Source: DASZGL01 sp035938875
GTDB lineage: Bacteria; Chloroflexota; Dormibacteria; Aeolococcales; Aeolococcaceae
Length of the DNA stretch: 64,000 bases
Direction of reading: 5' to 3'
NCBI GenBank assembly: GCA_035938875.1
Contig: DASZGL010000095.1
Location: forward strand, 1 to 64,000
Position numbers and translations under genes: made by a program. Below the pieces are notes generated by a model. That model searched no databases, was not told where the DNA came from, and saw nothing but the letters and a program-made list of their open reading frames with translations. Shown here one piece after another: positions 51,940 to 59,738 of this stretch (positions are counted from its first letter, which is position 1; each line of letters opens with the position of its first letter).

Positions 51940-52776
51940 CTACGCCGCAGCCGGGAGGGGCCGGCCGTCGAGAAAGGCGCCCAGGACGGCGAGCTGGCGG
52001 CGGACGAATTCCTCGCTCCAGCCGTGACCGGCCTCGTCGACCACGGCGAGCTCGACGCTCTCGCAGTGCGACGTCAGCTCAGCCAGTCCGGGCACGTCGA
52101 CGATCCGGTCGCCGGCAGCCGCGAGGATCAGTGTGGGCCGCTCGCGCAGCTCGACGAGGTCGATGTCGTGCCGGCGAAGCCCATCGCGCAACCACTCCCG
52201 GGTCGCTCGGGGAAGGGCTCGACGCTGATTGCGGAAGTTCATCTCCGCGGCGCGCCGGTCGACATCGGCCCCCTCGACGAGGAGTCGCTTGTAGACATCG
52301 CTGACGACGCGTCGGCGGCTGAGCCAGACGACGGTGGGGAAGACACCCGCCGCGGTCATCGCCCGCGCCTGAACGTGGAAGCGCCGCCGCACCAGGCCGG
52401 GCGCCAGCAGCGGTGTGTGCAGGATGAGGCGGCCGACCGCGTCGGGGCGGCGGCGGGCGATGGCGCAGGCGACCGCTGCGCCCAGACACAGTCCACCGAG
52501 GTCGAACTCGGCGATGCCCAGGTCGTCGAGAAGCGCCTCGATTGGATCGGCGAGCCCCTCCGCGGTGTGCGCGCCGGGCAGCGGCGACGAGGACCCGCAC
52601 CCGGGCAGGTCAGGCACCACCAGGCTGCGCCGCGTGCCCAAGGCGTCGAACCACGTCTCGAAGTTCTCCGCCGAGCCCATGAACCCGTGGCAGAGGAGCA
52701 GCGGCGGCCCTTCGCCGCCGGTCAGGTAGCGCAGCTTCCCCGAGGCGACGTGGAGAACGCCTTCGCGCATCGCCAC
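51940..52776 (-). CDS. Alpha/beta hydrolase with cysteine in nucleophile position
   Basis: 278 residues. PLLLCHGFMGSAENFETWFDAL carries the oxyanion region, and GLCLGAAVACAIARR is the nucleophile elbow with Cys instead of Ser. The acid-His pair appears as AGDRIVDVP and DEAGHGWSEEFV. A Cys nucleophile occurs in dienelactone hydrolases and some lactonases; this sequence otherwise resembles ordinary MhpC-like hydrolases, so the substitution is noteworthy. Encoded between the GrpB-like and FAD oxidoreductase genes. Confidence 0.82.
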   Translation of the reverse strand: MAMREGVLHVASGKLRYLTGGEGPPLLLCHGFMGSAENFETWFDALGTRRSLVVPDLPGCGSSSPLPGAHTAEGLADPIEALLDDLGIAEFDLGGLCLGAAVACAIARRRPDAVGRLILHTPLLAPGLVRRRFHVQARAMTAAGVFPTVVWLSRRRVVSDVYKRLLVEGADVDRRAAEMNFRNQRRALPRATREWLRDGLRRHDIDLVELRERPTLILAAAGDRIVDVPGLAELTSHCESVELAVVDEAGHGWSEEFVRRQLAVLGAFLDGRPLPAAA

Positions 52777-52818
52777 AGCGTAGTCGACCCCTGACAGCCG
52801 CAGCAGCGGCCGCCGAGA

Positions 52819-53376
52819 CTAGCCGCGGCCCGACCAGTCGTCGATCGCCGCCAGGATGAAGCCGCCCTTGTGCTCGGCGTAATCCGGCGATTCGACGATG
52901 CCTGCGGCGATGAGCTCGCGCTTGCGCTCCACATACGCGGCCGCCAGCCCGGGATCGGCGCGAAGGCGATCGCGAAAAGCGCGCAGGCAGTCCACCTCCC
53001 ACGATGTCGCAACGAGGACGTGGGCGTGGACGCGATACACCTTGCCCTCGAGGAGAACGGTGCCCACGCGCATCGGCCGCTCCTCGGGGAAGGGGACGCC
53101 GAACGTCTGCCGCTGGAAGCCGAGGGCGTCGAGCGCCTCCCGCGCCTGCGCGAGCATCCCTTCGGGGTAGAGGACCATGAGGTCGACGATCCCCTTGCCG
53201 GCGAGCTGAGGCACGGCGGTGCTGCCCACGTGCTCGACCTCGAGCTCGGGCATCGTCTGCTTGACCCAGGAGGCGACGAGCTCGGCCACGTCCGCGGATC
53301 GCGGATCCGACGCCTCGAGGCTGGCGACGACGTGGTCGTAGGGACCGATCTGCGCGCTGTTCAAGGAACTCCTCAC
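52819..53376 (-). CDS. GrpB-family nucleotidyltransferase-fold protein
   Basis: 185 residues from GTG 53376 (TTG 53364 also possible). The signature VEHVGSTAVPQLAGKGIVDLMVL and RVHAHVLVATSW, RDRLRADPGLAAAYVERKREL correspond to the GrpB/UPF0157 fold related to nucleotidyltransferases. The active-site metal residues of the superfamily are only partly conserved. Often annotated in CoA or glutamate contexts with little proof. Sits between aldehyde dehydrogenase and hydrolase genes. Confidence 0.82.
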   Translation of the reverse strand: MRSSLNSAQIGPYDHVVASLEASDPRSADVAELVASWVKQTMPELEVEHVGSTAVPQLAGKGIVDLMVLYPEGMLAQAREALDALGFQRQTFGVPFPEERPMRVGTVLLEGKVYRVHAHVLVATSWEVDCLRAFRDRLRADPGLAAAYVERKRELIAAGIVESPDYAEHKGGFILAAIDDWSGRG

Positions 53377-53435
53377 CCGTGCGGCCGGCGCGGCCGCCGC
53401 ATGCAGCGGAGCGTACCAGGGACGTTCGCCCCAGA

Positions 53436-54935
53436 TCACACGTCGATCTGGGCGCGTTGCAGGTGGCCGCTGTAGTCGATGTACACGGACTTCCACTCGC
53501 TGAACTGGTCGAGGGCGACGCTGCCCGCCTCGCGATGACCGTTCCCGGTGTTCTTCACCCCGCCGAAGGGCAACTGGATTTCCGCTCCGATGGTGGGAGC
53601 ATTGACGTAGACGATCCCGGCCTGGAGCCGGTCGATGGCGGAGAACGCGGTGCGCAGGTCGCGCGTATAGATGGAGAGGCTGAGGCCGTAGCCGGTGCTG
53701 TTGGCCACCTGCAGCGCCTCCTCGAAGTCGGCGACGGGGAGGATGGCCGTGGTCGGGCCGAAGATCTCCTCCTGGGCGACGCGCATCGTCGAGCGCACGC
53801 CGGTGAGGATGGTGGGCTGGTAGAACCAACCGTCGGCGAGCGCACCGCCGGCGATCTCGCCGCCGATGGCAACGTCTGCCCCCTCCTGGCGGGCCACGTC
53901 GGTGTAGCCGTGGATCCGCCGCAGCTGCTTCTCGTTGATGACAGGGCCGACATCAACGTCCTGGTCGAGACCGTCGCCGAGACGCAGCGCGGCTGCCCGG
54001 GTGAGCAGCTGCGCGGTGAAGTCGGGCAGCGCCGATTGCTGGACCACCAGCCGCGACGACGCCGTGCAGCGTTGACCACTGGTGCCGAAGGCCCCCCACA
54101 GGGCTCCATCCACCGCCAGGGCGACGTCGGCGTCGTCCATCACCACGATGGCGTTCTTGCCGCCCAACTCGAGTGAGCAGCGCTTCAGCTGGGTGGCGCA
54201 GACTTCGGCGACGTGGCGGCCGGTGGGCACGCTGCCGGTGAAGGAGATGCCGGCGATGCCCGGGTGGCGGAGGACGGCCTCACCGGCCTCGGTTCCGTAG
54301 CCGAAGACGATGTTGACAACTCCGGCAGGAAGGCCCGCCTCCTCGAGGATCTCCACCAGCCGGAGCGCGCACGAGGGAGTGTCCTCGGCGGGCTTGAACA
54401 CCACCGCATTGCCCGCCATGAGCGCGGGAAACAGCTTCCACGTGGGAATGGCGATGGGAAAGTTCCAGGGAGTGATGACCCCGACCACGCCGAGCGGTTG
54501 GCGCATGGTCATGCAGAACTTGTCGCGAAGCTCGCTGGGCACCGTCTCGCCGTAGGCGCGGCGGCCCTCGCCGGCGATGTACTTGGCCATGTCGATGCCC
54601 TCCTGGACATCGCCGCGCGCCTCGACCAACACCTTGCCCATCTCCCGGGTCATCAGCCGGGCAAGCTCCTCCTTGCGCTCTTCGAGCAGTTGCCCGGCGC
54701 GCAGGATGATCTCGCCGCGCGCCGGCCACGGCGTGCGCCGCCAACCCTCGAAAGCGCCGGCGGCGGCGACCACCGCGCGCTCGACGTCCTCGGCGCCGCC
54801 GCGGGCGAAGACGCCGACAACCTCCTGGTGATGTGCCGGGTTGCGCGACTCGAAGGTTTCCCCGCCGACGCCCTCGACGCTTCGCCCACCGATGTGATGG
54901 CCTGCCTGCACAACGGTTCCCGTGGTCGTGCTCAT
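53436..54935 (-). CDS. NAD(P)-dependent aldehyde dehydrogenase
   Basis: 499 residues, ATG overlapping the aminotransferase stop (ATGA). VITPWNFPIAIPTWKLFPAL, SFTGSVPTGRHV, the general base in CSLELGGKNAIVV, the nucleophile in FGTSGQRCTASSR near residue 290, and EEIFGPTTAILPV are all intact. The sequence is like alpha-ketoglutarate-semialdehyde, piperideine-6-carboxylate or aldehyde dehydrogenases of the KGSADH type. With the transaminase it probably oxidises the semialdehyde from an omega-amino acid (GABA, lysine or similar). Confidence 0.93.
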   Translation of the reverse strand: MSTTTGTVVQAGHHIGGRSVEGVGGETFESRNPAHHQEVVGVFARGGAEDVERAVVAAAGAFEGWRRTPWPARGEIILRAGQLLEERKEELARLMTREMGKVLVEARGDVQEGIDMAKYIAGEGRRAYGETVPSELRDKFCMTMRQPLGVVGVITPWNFPIAIPTWKLFPALMAGNAVVFKPAEDTPSCALRLVEILEEAGLPAGVVNIVFGYGTEAGEAVLRHPGIAGISFTGSVPTGRHVAEVCATQLKRCSLELGGKNAIVVMDDADVALAVDGALWGAFGTSGQRCTASSRLVVQQSALPDFTAQLLTRAAALRLGDGLDQDVDVGPVINEKQLRRIHGYTDVARQEGADVAIGGEIAGGALADGWFYQPTILTGVRSTMRVAQEEIFGPTTAILPVADFEEALQVANSTGYGLSLSIYTRDLRTAFSAIDRLQAGIVYVNAPTIGAEIQLPFGGVKNTGNGHREAGSVALDQFSEWKSVYIDYSGHLQRAQIDV

Positions 54936-56230
54936 CGCGACACCTCTTCCAGGGCGGCCTCGAGGATGTCGAGACCGGCACCGAGCTCGGATTCCTCGAT
55001 GGTGAGAGGTGGCAGCAACCGGATGACGTTGTCATCGGTGCCACAGCTCAGAACCAGGAGGTCACGTCGCAGCGCGGCAGCTCGCAGAGCGGTGACGACC
55101 TCGGACGCCGGGCTGCCGTCACCGTGCATGAACTCGAGCCCCACCATGAGGCCGAGACCGCGTACGTCCACCAGCGGCGACGACCATGCCGCCCACTGGC
55201 GGGCGCGGTCGAGGACCACCTCCCCGAGCCGAGCCGAGCGCTCGGCAAGCCGCTCCCGTTGCAGCGTTTCGATGACCGCCACCGCTGCGGCGCATGACAC
55301 CGGGTTGCCGCCGAAAGTGGTGCCGTGGTCGCCGGGCTGCCACGCCGCCATGAGCTCGCGCGAGGCGACGATCCCGGCGATGGGCAGACCGTTGGCCATG
55401 GCCTTGGCGACGCAGAGGATGTCCGGGACGGTCGCGGTGTGCTCGGTGGCGAAATTGCGTCCCGTGCGCCCGAACCCGGTCTGCACCTCGTCAGCGACCA
55501 GCAGGATTCCGTGCGCGTCGCAGATTCGCCGCAGAGATGGCAGAAACTCCATGGGAGGCACCACGTAACCACCCTCGCCGAGCACCGGCTCGACGACGAT
55601 CGCCGCCACCTGCCGGGGATCGACCCGGGTGGCGAAGAGCCGCTCGAGATCCTCACCGGCGCTGCGGCAGCAGCCCGCGGCGCCGGCGCGTGGACACCTG
55701 GCGCAGTAGGGATACTCGACGTGGTGCACTCCCGGAAGCAGTGGGCCGACGCCAGACCGGTAGGCCTGCTTGCTCGCAGTGAGCGTCAGCGCGCCGTAGG
55801 TGCGCCCGTGGAATGCGCCGACGAAGCCGATGATCTCGCTGCGGCCGGTGGCCTTGCGGGCCAGCTTGATCGACGCCTCCACCGCCTCGGCGCCGCTGTT
55901 GCAGAGGAACACCTGGTCCAGGCCTCTGGGCGCGATGCTGATGAGCGCCTCGGCGGCGCTGACCGCGACTGGGTGCATCGCTGTGACCGACGTGTGCCAG
56001 AGCCGGTCGACCTGCGCGTGCACCGCGGCCATCAACGCAGGATGGTTGTGGCCGAGGTTGGTCACTCCGATGCCGCAGGTGAAATCGAGGACAGCGCGGC
56101 CGTCGACGGTGTGCAGCCGGGCACCCTCGGCGCGCTCGACAACGAGGTCGGAGTAGCGCGCATAGCAGGGAGCGAGCAGCTCGGCGGTGCGGCGGCGCCA
56201 GGAGGCGGCGCCGTCGACGGACACTGTCAT
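54932..56230 (-). CDS. Class III PLP-dependent omega-aminotransferase
   Basis: 432 residues from ATG 56230, with GGTGAGGAG directly upstream and an ATGA overlap with the preceding membrane-protein gene. LDFTCGIGVTNLGHNHPALM, NSGAEAVEASIKLARKATGR, GFVGAFHGRTYGALT, VADEVQTGFGRTG and the PLP-Lys segment CVAKAMANGLPIAGIVAS are complete. A Cys cluster YPYCARCPRAGAAGCC is also seen in GABA/omega-amino-acid transaminases. It converts an omega-amino acid to the semialdehyde taken up by the dehydrogenase encoded next. Confidence 0.92.
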   Translation of the reverse strand: MTVSVDGAASWRRRTAELLAPCYARYSDLVVERAEGARLHTVDGRAVLDFTCGIGVTNLGHNHPALMAAVHAQVDRLWHTSVTAMHPVAVSAAEALISIAPRGLDQVFLCNSGAEAVEASIKLARKATGRSEIIGFVGAFHGRTYGALTLTASKQAYRSGVGPLLPGVHHVEYPYCARCPRAGAAGCCRSAGEDLERLFATRVDPRQVAAIVVEPVLGEGGYVVPPMEFLPSLRRICDAHGILLVADEVQTGFGRTGRNFATEHTATVPDILCVAKAMANGLPIAGIVASRELMAAWQPGDHGTTFGGNPVSCAAAVAVIETLQRERLAERSARLGEVVLDRARQWAAWSSPLVDVRGLGLMVGLEFMHGDGSPASEVVTALRAAALRRDLLVLSCGTDDNVIRLLPPLTIEESELGAGLDILEAALEEVSR

Positions 56231-56976
56231 CTCCTCACCTCGGCCGGAGGGTCGGCCCTTACCAGGGTACGCGTTCCTCGTTGGGCGTGCCCGACGCGGC
56301 CGAGTGCCAAAAAGCCGGCGAACATCACCGCTATCCCCACCGCCTCGTACGCGCCCAGGGTCGACAGCGTGGAGCCGACCGTCTTCGCCGCGCTGAAGCC
56401 GGCGGCGATGATCACCGCTCCGGTGGTGAGCAGGACGTTGCAGATCACCCGGTCGAGACCGGAGCGGTCGCGCGCGTAGCGCCAAGCAGACCAGGCTGAC
56501 CCGCCGACCAGCACCGCCGAGCCGACGACGTTGAGGACGACCACGGCGATGTGAAGCAGGCTGTAACGGTCGATGGCGCCGCCGAGGATGCCTTCCGGCG
56601 TGGAGAGGCTCGCGGTGTCGACGGGGACGATCGCGGCATCCACGGCGAGCCCGAAGGTGACCGCGAGGAGGACGCCGAGGCTGATGGTCGCGACCCGTCG
56701 CGGCGCCAGGAGGAACAGCGTTCCCTGGGCGAGGTAGACGACGCCGAGGGCGCCGCCGAGGAGGTAGAAGGCACGGAACAGCGCCGGACCGAAGCCGCTC
56801 CGCTCCCCTGCTGCCTGGGTGGCGGCGGCGGCGCTGAAGATGAGCAGGCCGGCCGCCCATGCGGCGAAGGCCGGGCGCCGGCTGCGCCACCAGCGCAGGG
56901 CCACCACAAGCCCGAAGACGAAGCTGAGCAAGGAGGCAAGAGCGGAGAGGGTGAACGTGGCAGAGCCCCCAAACAC
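56227..56976 (-). CDS. Polytopic membrane protein, seven to eight helices
   Basis: 249 residues. Hydrophobic segments begin with LSALASLLSFVFGLVVAL and continue with LLIFSAAAATQAAG, LLGGALGVVYLAQGTLFLL, LGVLLAVTFGLAVDAAI, IAVVVLNVVGSAVLVGG and VILLTTGAVIIAAG-type stretches. No transport or enzyme motif is recognised. Coupling to the aminotransferase suggests it could transport or sense its substrate, but that is speculative. Its ATG lies divergent to the liv promoter region. Confidence 0.6.
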   Translation of the reverse strand: MFGGSATFTLSALASLLSFVFGLVVALRWWRSRRPAFAAWAAGLLIFSAAAATQAAGERSGFGPALFRAFYLLGGALGVVYLAQGTLFLLAPRRVATISLGVLLAVTFGLAVDAAIVPVDTASLSTPEGILGGAIDRYSLLHIAVVVLNVVGSAVLVGGSAWSAWRYARDRSGLDRVICNVLLTTGAVIIAAGFSAAKTVGSTLSTLGAYEAVGIAVMFAGFLALGRVGHAQRGTRTLVRADPPAEVRR

Positions 56977-57062
56977 GTCTGGTCGACAGAGCGACCGCCG
57001 GGCATTCGATGCTACTTGGCGGGCTGACCGTCTGTTCGATCGGCGCTGCTGGCAGTCCGGAA

Positions 57063-57126
57063 AGTGGGCAATTTGCAGAAATCACCCACTGGGTCGATTG
57101 ACAATGGCCGTCGCTGCGAGTAGACA
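57063..57126 (+). promoter_or_regulatory. Sigma70-type promoter and adjacent inverted repeat for the liv operon
   Basis: TTGACA (57098-57103), a 17-base spacer and TAGACA (57121-57126) make a near-consensus promoter about 95 bases before the livK start. Just upstream, AGTGGG (57063-57068) and CCCACT (57085-57090) form an inverted repeat with 16-base spacing, suitable for a regulator that would contact polymerase. The leader between promoter and ATG also has a GC-rich inverted segment around 57147-57205, whose role is unclear. Confidence 0.75.
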
Positions 57127-57222
57127 AGGGACCGCAGCGGGCGGATCGGATGTTCGCCCACGGGCCCCGAGCGCGTACCCGGCTGCGCCCGGGGGGGAGG
57201 ACACCGGTCACCAGGAGATCAG

Positions 57223-58539
57223 ATGGAACATACGCGGGCACAACGGTTGATCCCACTCTTCAGTGCGCTGTCGCTGGCGGCTCTGGCCGCTTGCGGCACG
57301 TCCAACAACAGCAGCAGCGGGGGGAGTAGCAGCGGTGGCGGTACTGACCTCTCCGGCTGCAGCGGGGCGGTGACGGTCGCCAGCGACCTGCCGACCAGCG
57401 GCGGCGATGCCGCGATCGGCGGCGGCACCGAGAAGGGTGTCAAGCTGGCGGTCGACCAGGCCAACAGCAGCAAGCTCCTCGGCGGCTGCACCATCACCTA
57501 CGTCGCCAAGGACGATGCCTCGGTCGCCAAGGGCAAGCACGACCCCGACCAGGGCGCCCGCAACATGACCGAGCTGGCCAACAACGCTGCTGTGGTCGGC
57601 GTCGTCGGGCCCTTCAACTCGGGCGTCGCGGTTCGCGAGATGCCCATCTCGAGCGCGGCGGGACTGGTCCAGATCAGCCCGTCCAACACCGACCCGGGGC
57701 TGACGATCGTCGCCAGCGACCCTGATATCGACACCGCGTCGTTGCACAAGGACCCCACCGGCAGGATCGACTACTTCCGGATCATCTCCAACGACGTCGT
57801 GCAGGCACAGATCATGGCCAACTACTCGGTCAAGACCCTGGGCCTGAAGAAGATCTACGACATCAGCGACAACGAGACCTACGGCAAGGACCTCTCCAAC
57901 TACTACGACAAGGACATCGCCGCCCTCGGCGCCACGATCATCAAGCGCGACGATACCTCCACCTTCGACCGCGAGAAGTTCAAGTCACTGCTCACCGGTG
58001 TCCAGAGCCAGAGCCCTGACGGCGTCTTCTACGGCGGCGTGGCATCGAACGGCTCGGGCGTGCTCAAGCTGGCGATGCAGGACGTCGGTCTCAACGCGTA
58101 CTTCCTCAGCGGTGACGGCACCGTCGACCCGCAGTACTTCAAGGATGCGGGTGCCGCGGGAAGCACCAAGGCTTTCGCATCGAGCGCCCCTGACGCAACC
58201 AACCTGCCCAGCGCGGGCAAGTTCAACACCGATTACAAGGCAGCCTACAACTCGGACCCGGTTGCCTACTCCGCATACGGCTACGACTGCATGAACATCC
58301 TGCTCGCAGCCGTCAAGAATGTGCTGCTCGCCAACGGCGGCAAGATCCCCGCGGATCCGGCCTCCTTCCGCAGCAAGGTGGCTGCGGCCGTGGCAGCGAC
58401 CGATTACAACGGAGCCATCGGCCACACCAAGTTCGACACCTTGGGTGACACCCTGAACCACTCCTTCTCGATCTACGCGCCCGGCACGGGATCGGATGGC
58501 AAGCCCGCATGGGTGGGCAAGGAGACAGTCAGCGGCTGA
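57223..58539 (+). CDS. livK: Branched-chain amino acid ABC transporter, substrate-binding lipoprotein
   Basis: 438 residues from ATG with GGAGAT upstream. A lipobox LAAC places the lipidated Cys at residue 24, followed by a Ser/Gly linker, then a periplasmic-binding fold (ASDLPTSGGDAAIGGGTEKGVKLAVDQAN, VVGVVGPFNSGVAVREMPI, IYDISDNETYGKDLSN, YDCMNILLAAVKN). It binds branched-chain or related amino acids outside the membrane and delivers them to LivHM. The first gene of the operon, followed by a strong hairpin. Confidence 0.92.
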   Translation: MEHTRAQRLIPLFSALSLAALAACGTSNNSSSGGSSSGGGTDLSGCSGAVTVASDLPTSGGDAAIGGGTEKGVKLAVDQANSSKLLGGCTITYVAKDDASVAKGKHDPDQGARNMTELANNAAVVGVVGPFNSGVAVREMPISSAAGLVQISPSNTDPGLTIVASDPDIDTASLHKDPTGRIDYFRIISNDVVQAQIMANYSVKTLGLKKIYDISDNETYGKDLSNYYDKDIAALGATIIKRDDTSTFDREKFKSLLTGVQSQSPDGVFYGGVASNGSGVLKLAMQDVGLNAYFLSGDGTVDPQYFKDAGAAGSTKAFASSAPDATNLPSAGKFNTDYKAAYNSDPVAYSAYGYDCMNILLAAVKNVLLANGGKIPADPASFRSKVAAAVAATDYNGAIGHTKFDTLGDTLNHSFSIYAPGTGSDGKPAWVGKETVSG

Positions 58540-58552
58540 TCCTGACCCAGCA

Positions 58553-58582
58553 GGGGGGAGCCACACGGCTCCCCCCTTTCTC
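58553..58582 (+). terminator. Intrinsic terminator-like hairpin between livK and livH
   Basis: GGGGGGAGCC (58553-58562) pairs perfectly with GGCTCCCCCC (58567-58576) around an ACAC tetraloop, followed by TTTCTC. It starts 13 bases after the livK stop and 52 bases before livH. It probably lowers transcription of the permease/ATPase genes relative to the binding protein, or protects the livK message 3' end. Confidence 0.88.
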
Positions 58583-58634
58583 GATTAGAGGCGAGGATTC
58601 GCTCGTGGACCCCCGGCGCTGAGAGGAGATCTGC

Positions 58635-59738
58635 GTGCCGAGCGTTGACACAGCCGCGGTCGCCACTCGGGTGCGGCGAGCGCCAACCACGTACTCGCGG
58701 ATCCGCTATGCCAACAACCTGGCGAGCCAGGCCTTCCCCGCGGTTCTGATCGGGGTGCTGATCCTGATGGTCGTCATCGTCGCCATCCAGGACGGCACCA
58801 CCACGGCGGTCTCCGAGCTGCGCAACGGGCTGACCATCGGCGCCATCTACGCGCTCATCGCCGTGGGCTACACCATGGTCTACGGCATCATCGAGCTGAT
58901 CAACTTCGCTCACGGCGACGTGTTCACCCTGAGCGCCTTCTACGCGATCCTATTCACCCGGCTGCTCGACCGTATGGGCTTCAGCCTGGACGACCTGGCG
59001 ACGTTGCACGGTGTCCCCGGCTTCGTCGCCACCATGGTGATTCTTCTGCCCGCGACCATGCTCGCCGCGGGCATCACGGGGATGCTCATCGAGCGCATCG
59101 CCTATCGACGCCTGCGCAACTCGCCGCGGTTGGCCCCGCTGATCACCGCCATCGGAGTGTCCTTTCTCATCGAGGGCGTCATGTTCGCCGACTTCGGCAG
59201 CGCCAACGTGCGCACCGGCAAGGAGAACTGGATCCGCGGCAATGCCTTCACCATCGGTGGGGTAACCGTGAGCTGGAAGGACGTCTTCGTTGTCGCCGCG
59301 GCACTTGGTCTCATGTTCGCCCTGCAGGCATTTGTCCGCTACACACGACTGGGCAAGGCGATGCGTGCCACAGCCCAGGACCGCGACGCGGCGCTGCTCA
59401 GCGGCATCAACATCAACCGCACCATCGCCGCCACCTTCTTCATCGGCTCAGCGCTGGCCGCCGCCGGAGCGATCATCTTCAGCATCAAGGACGACATCGT
59501 CGTCTGGAACCTGGGCTTCCGCTTCGGCATCATCGCCTTCACCTGCGCGGTTCTGGGCGGCATCGGCAACATCGTCGGTGCTGGGATGGGCGGATTCCTG
59601 GTTGGTGTCATCGCTGTCTTCGGCGCACAGCTGGTGGGTTCGGCCTGGGACAACTCGATAATCTTCGCCATGCTGATCATCGTGCTCACCTTCCGTCCGG
59701 TCGGCCTGCTCGGCATGCGGGTGGCTGATCGTGCCTGA
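58635..59738 (+). CDS. livH: Branched-chain amino acid ABC permease LivH
   Basis: 367 residues, GTG with GAGGAGAT ten bases upstream. About eight membrane segments: LRNGLTIGAIYALIAVGYTMVYGIIELINFAHGDVFTLSAF is the signature. The conserved cytoplasmic loop TRLGKAMRATAQDRDAALLSGININR and C-terminal AVLGGIGNIVGAGMGGFLVG agree with LivH. The N-terminal extension of about 50 residues before the first helix is longer than usual. Ends eight bases inside livM. Confidence 0.93.
   Translation: MPSVDTAAVATRVRRAPTTYSRIRYANNLASQAFPAVLIGVLILMVVIVAIQDGTTTAVSELRNGLTIGAIYALIAVGYTMVYGIIELINFAHGDVFTLSAFYAILFTRLLDRMGFSLDDLATLHGVPGFVATMVILLPATMLAAGITGMLIERIAYRRLRNSPRLAPLITAIGVSFLIEGVMFADFGSANVRTGKENWIRGNAFTIGGVTVSWKDVFVVAAALGLMFALQAFVRYTRLGKAMRATAQDRDAALLSGININRTIAATFFIGSALAAAGAIIFSIKDDIVVWNLGFRFGIIAFTCAVLGGIGNIVGAGMGGFLVGVIAVFGAQLVGSAWDNSIIFAMLIIVLTFRPVGLLGMRVADRA

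Noticed and set aside
57147..57205. Riboswitch in the livK leader
   Set aside because: GC-rich inverted segments are present but no recognised aptamer core could be identified by eye.
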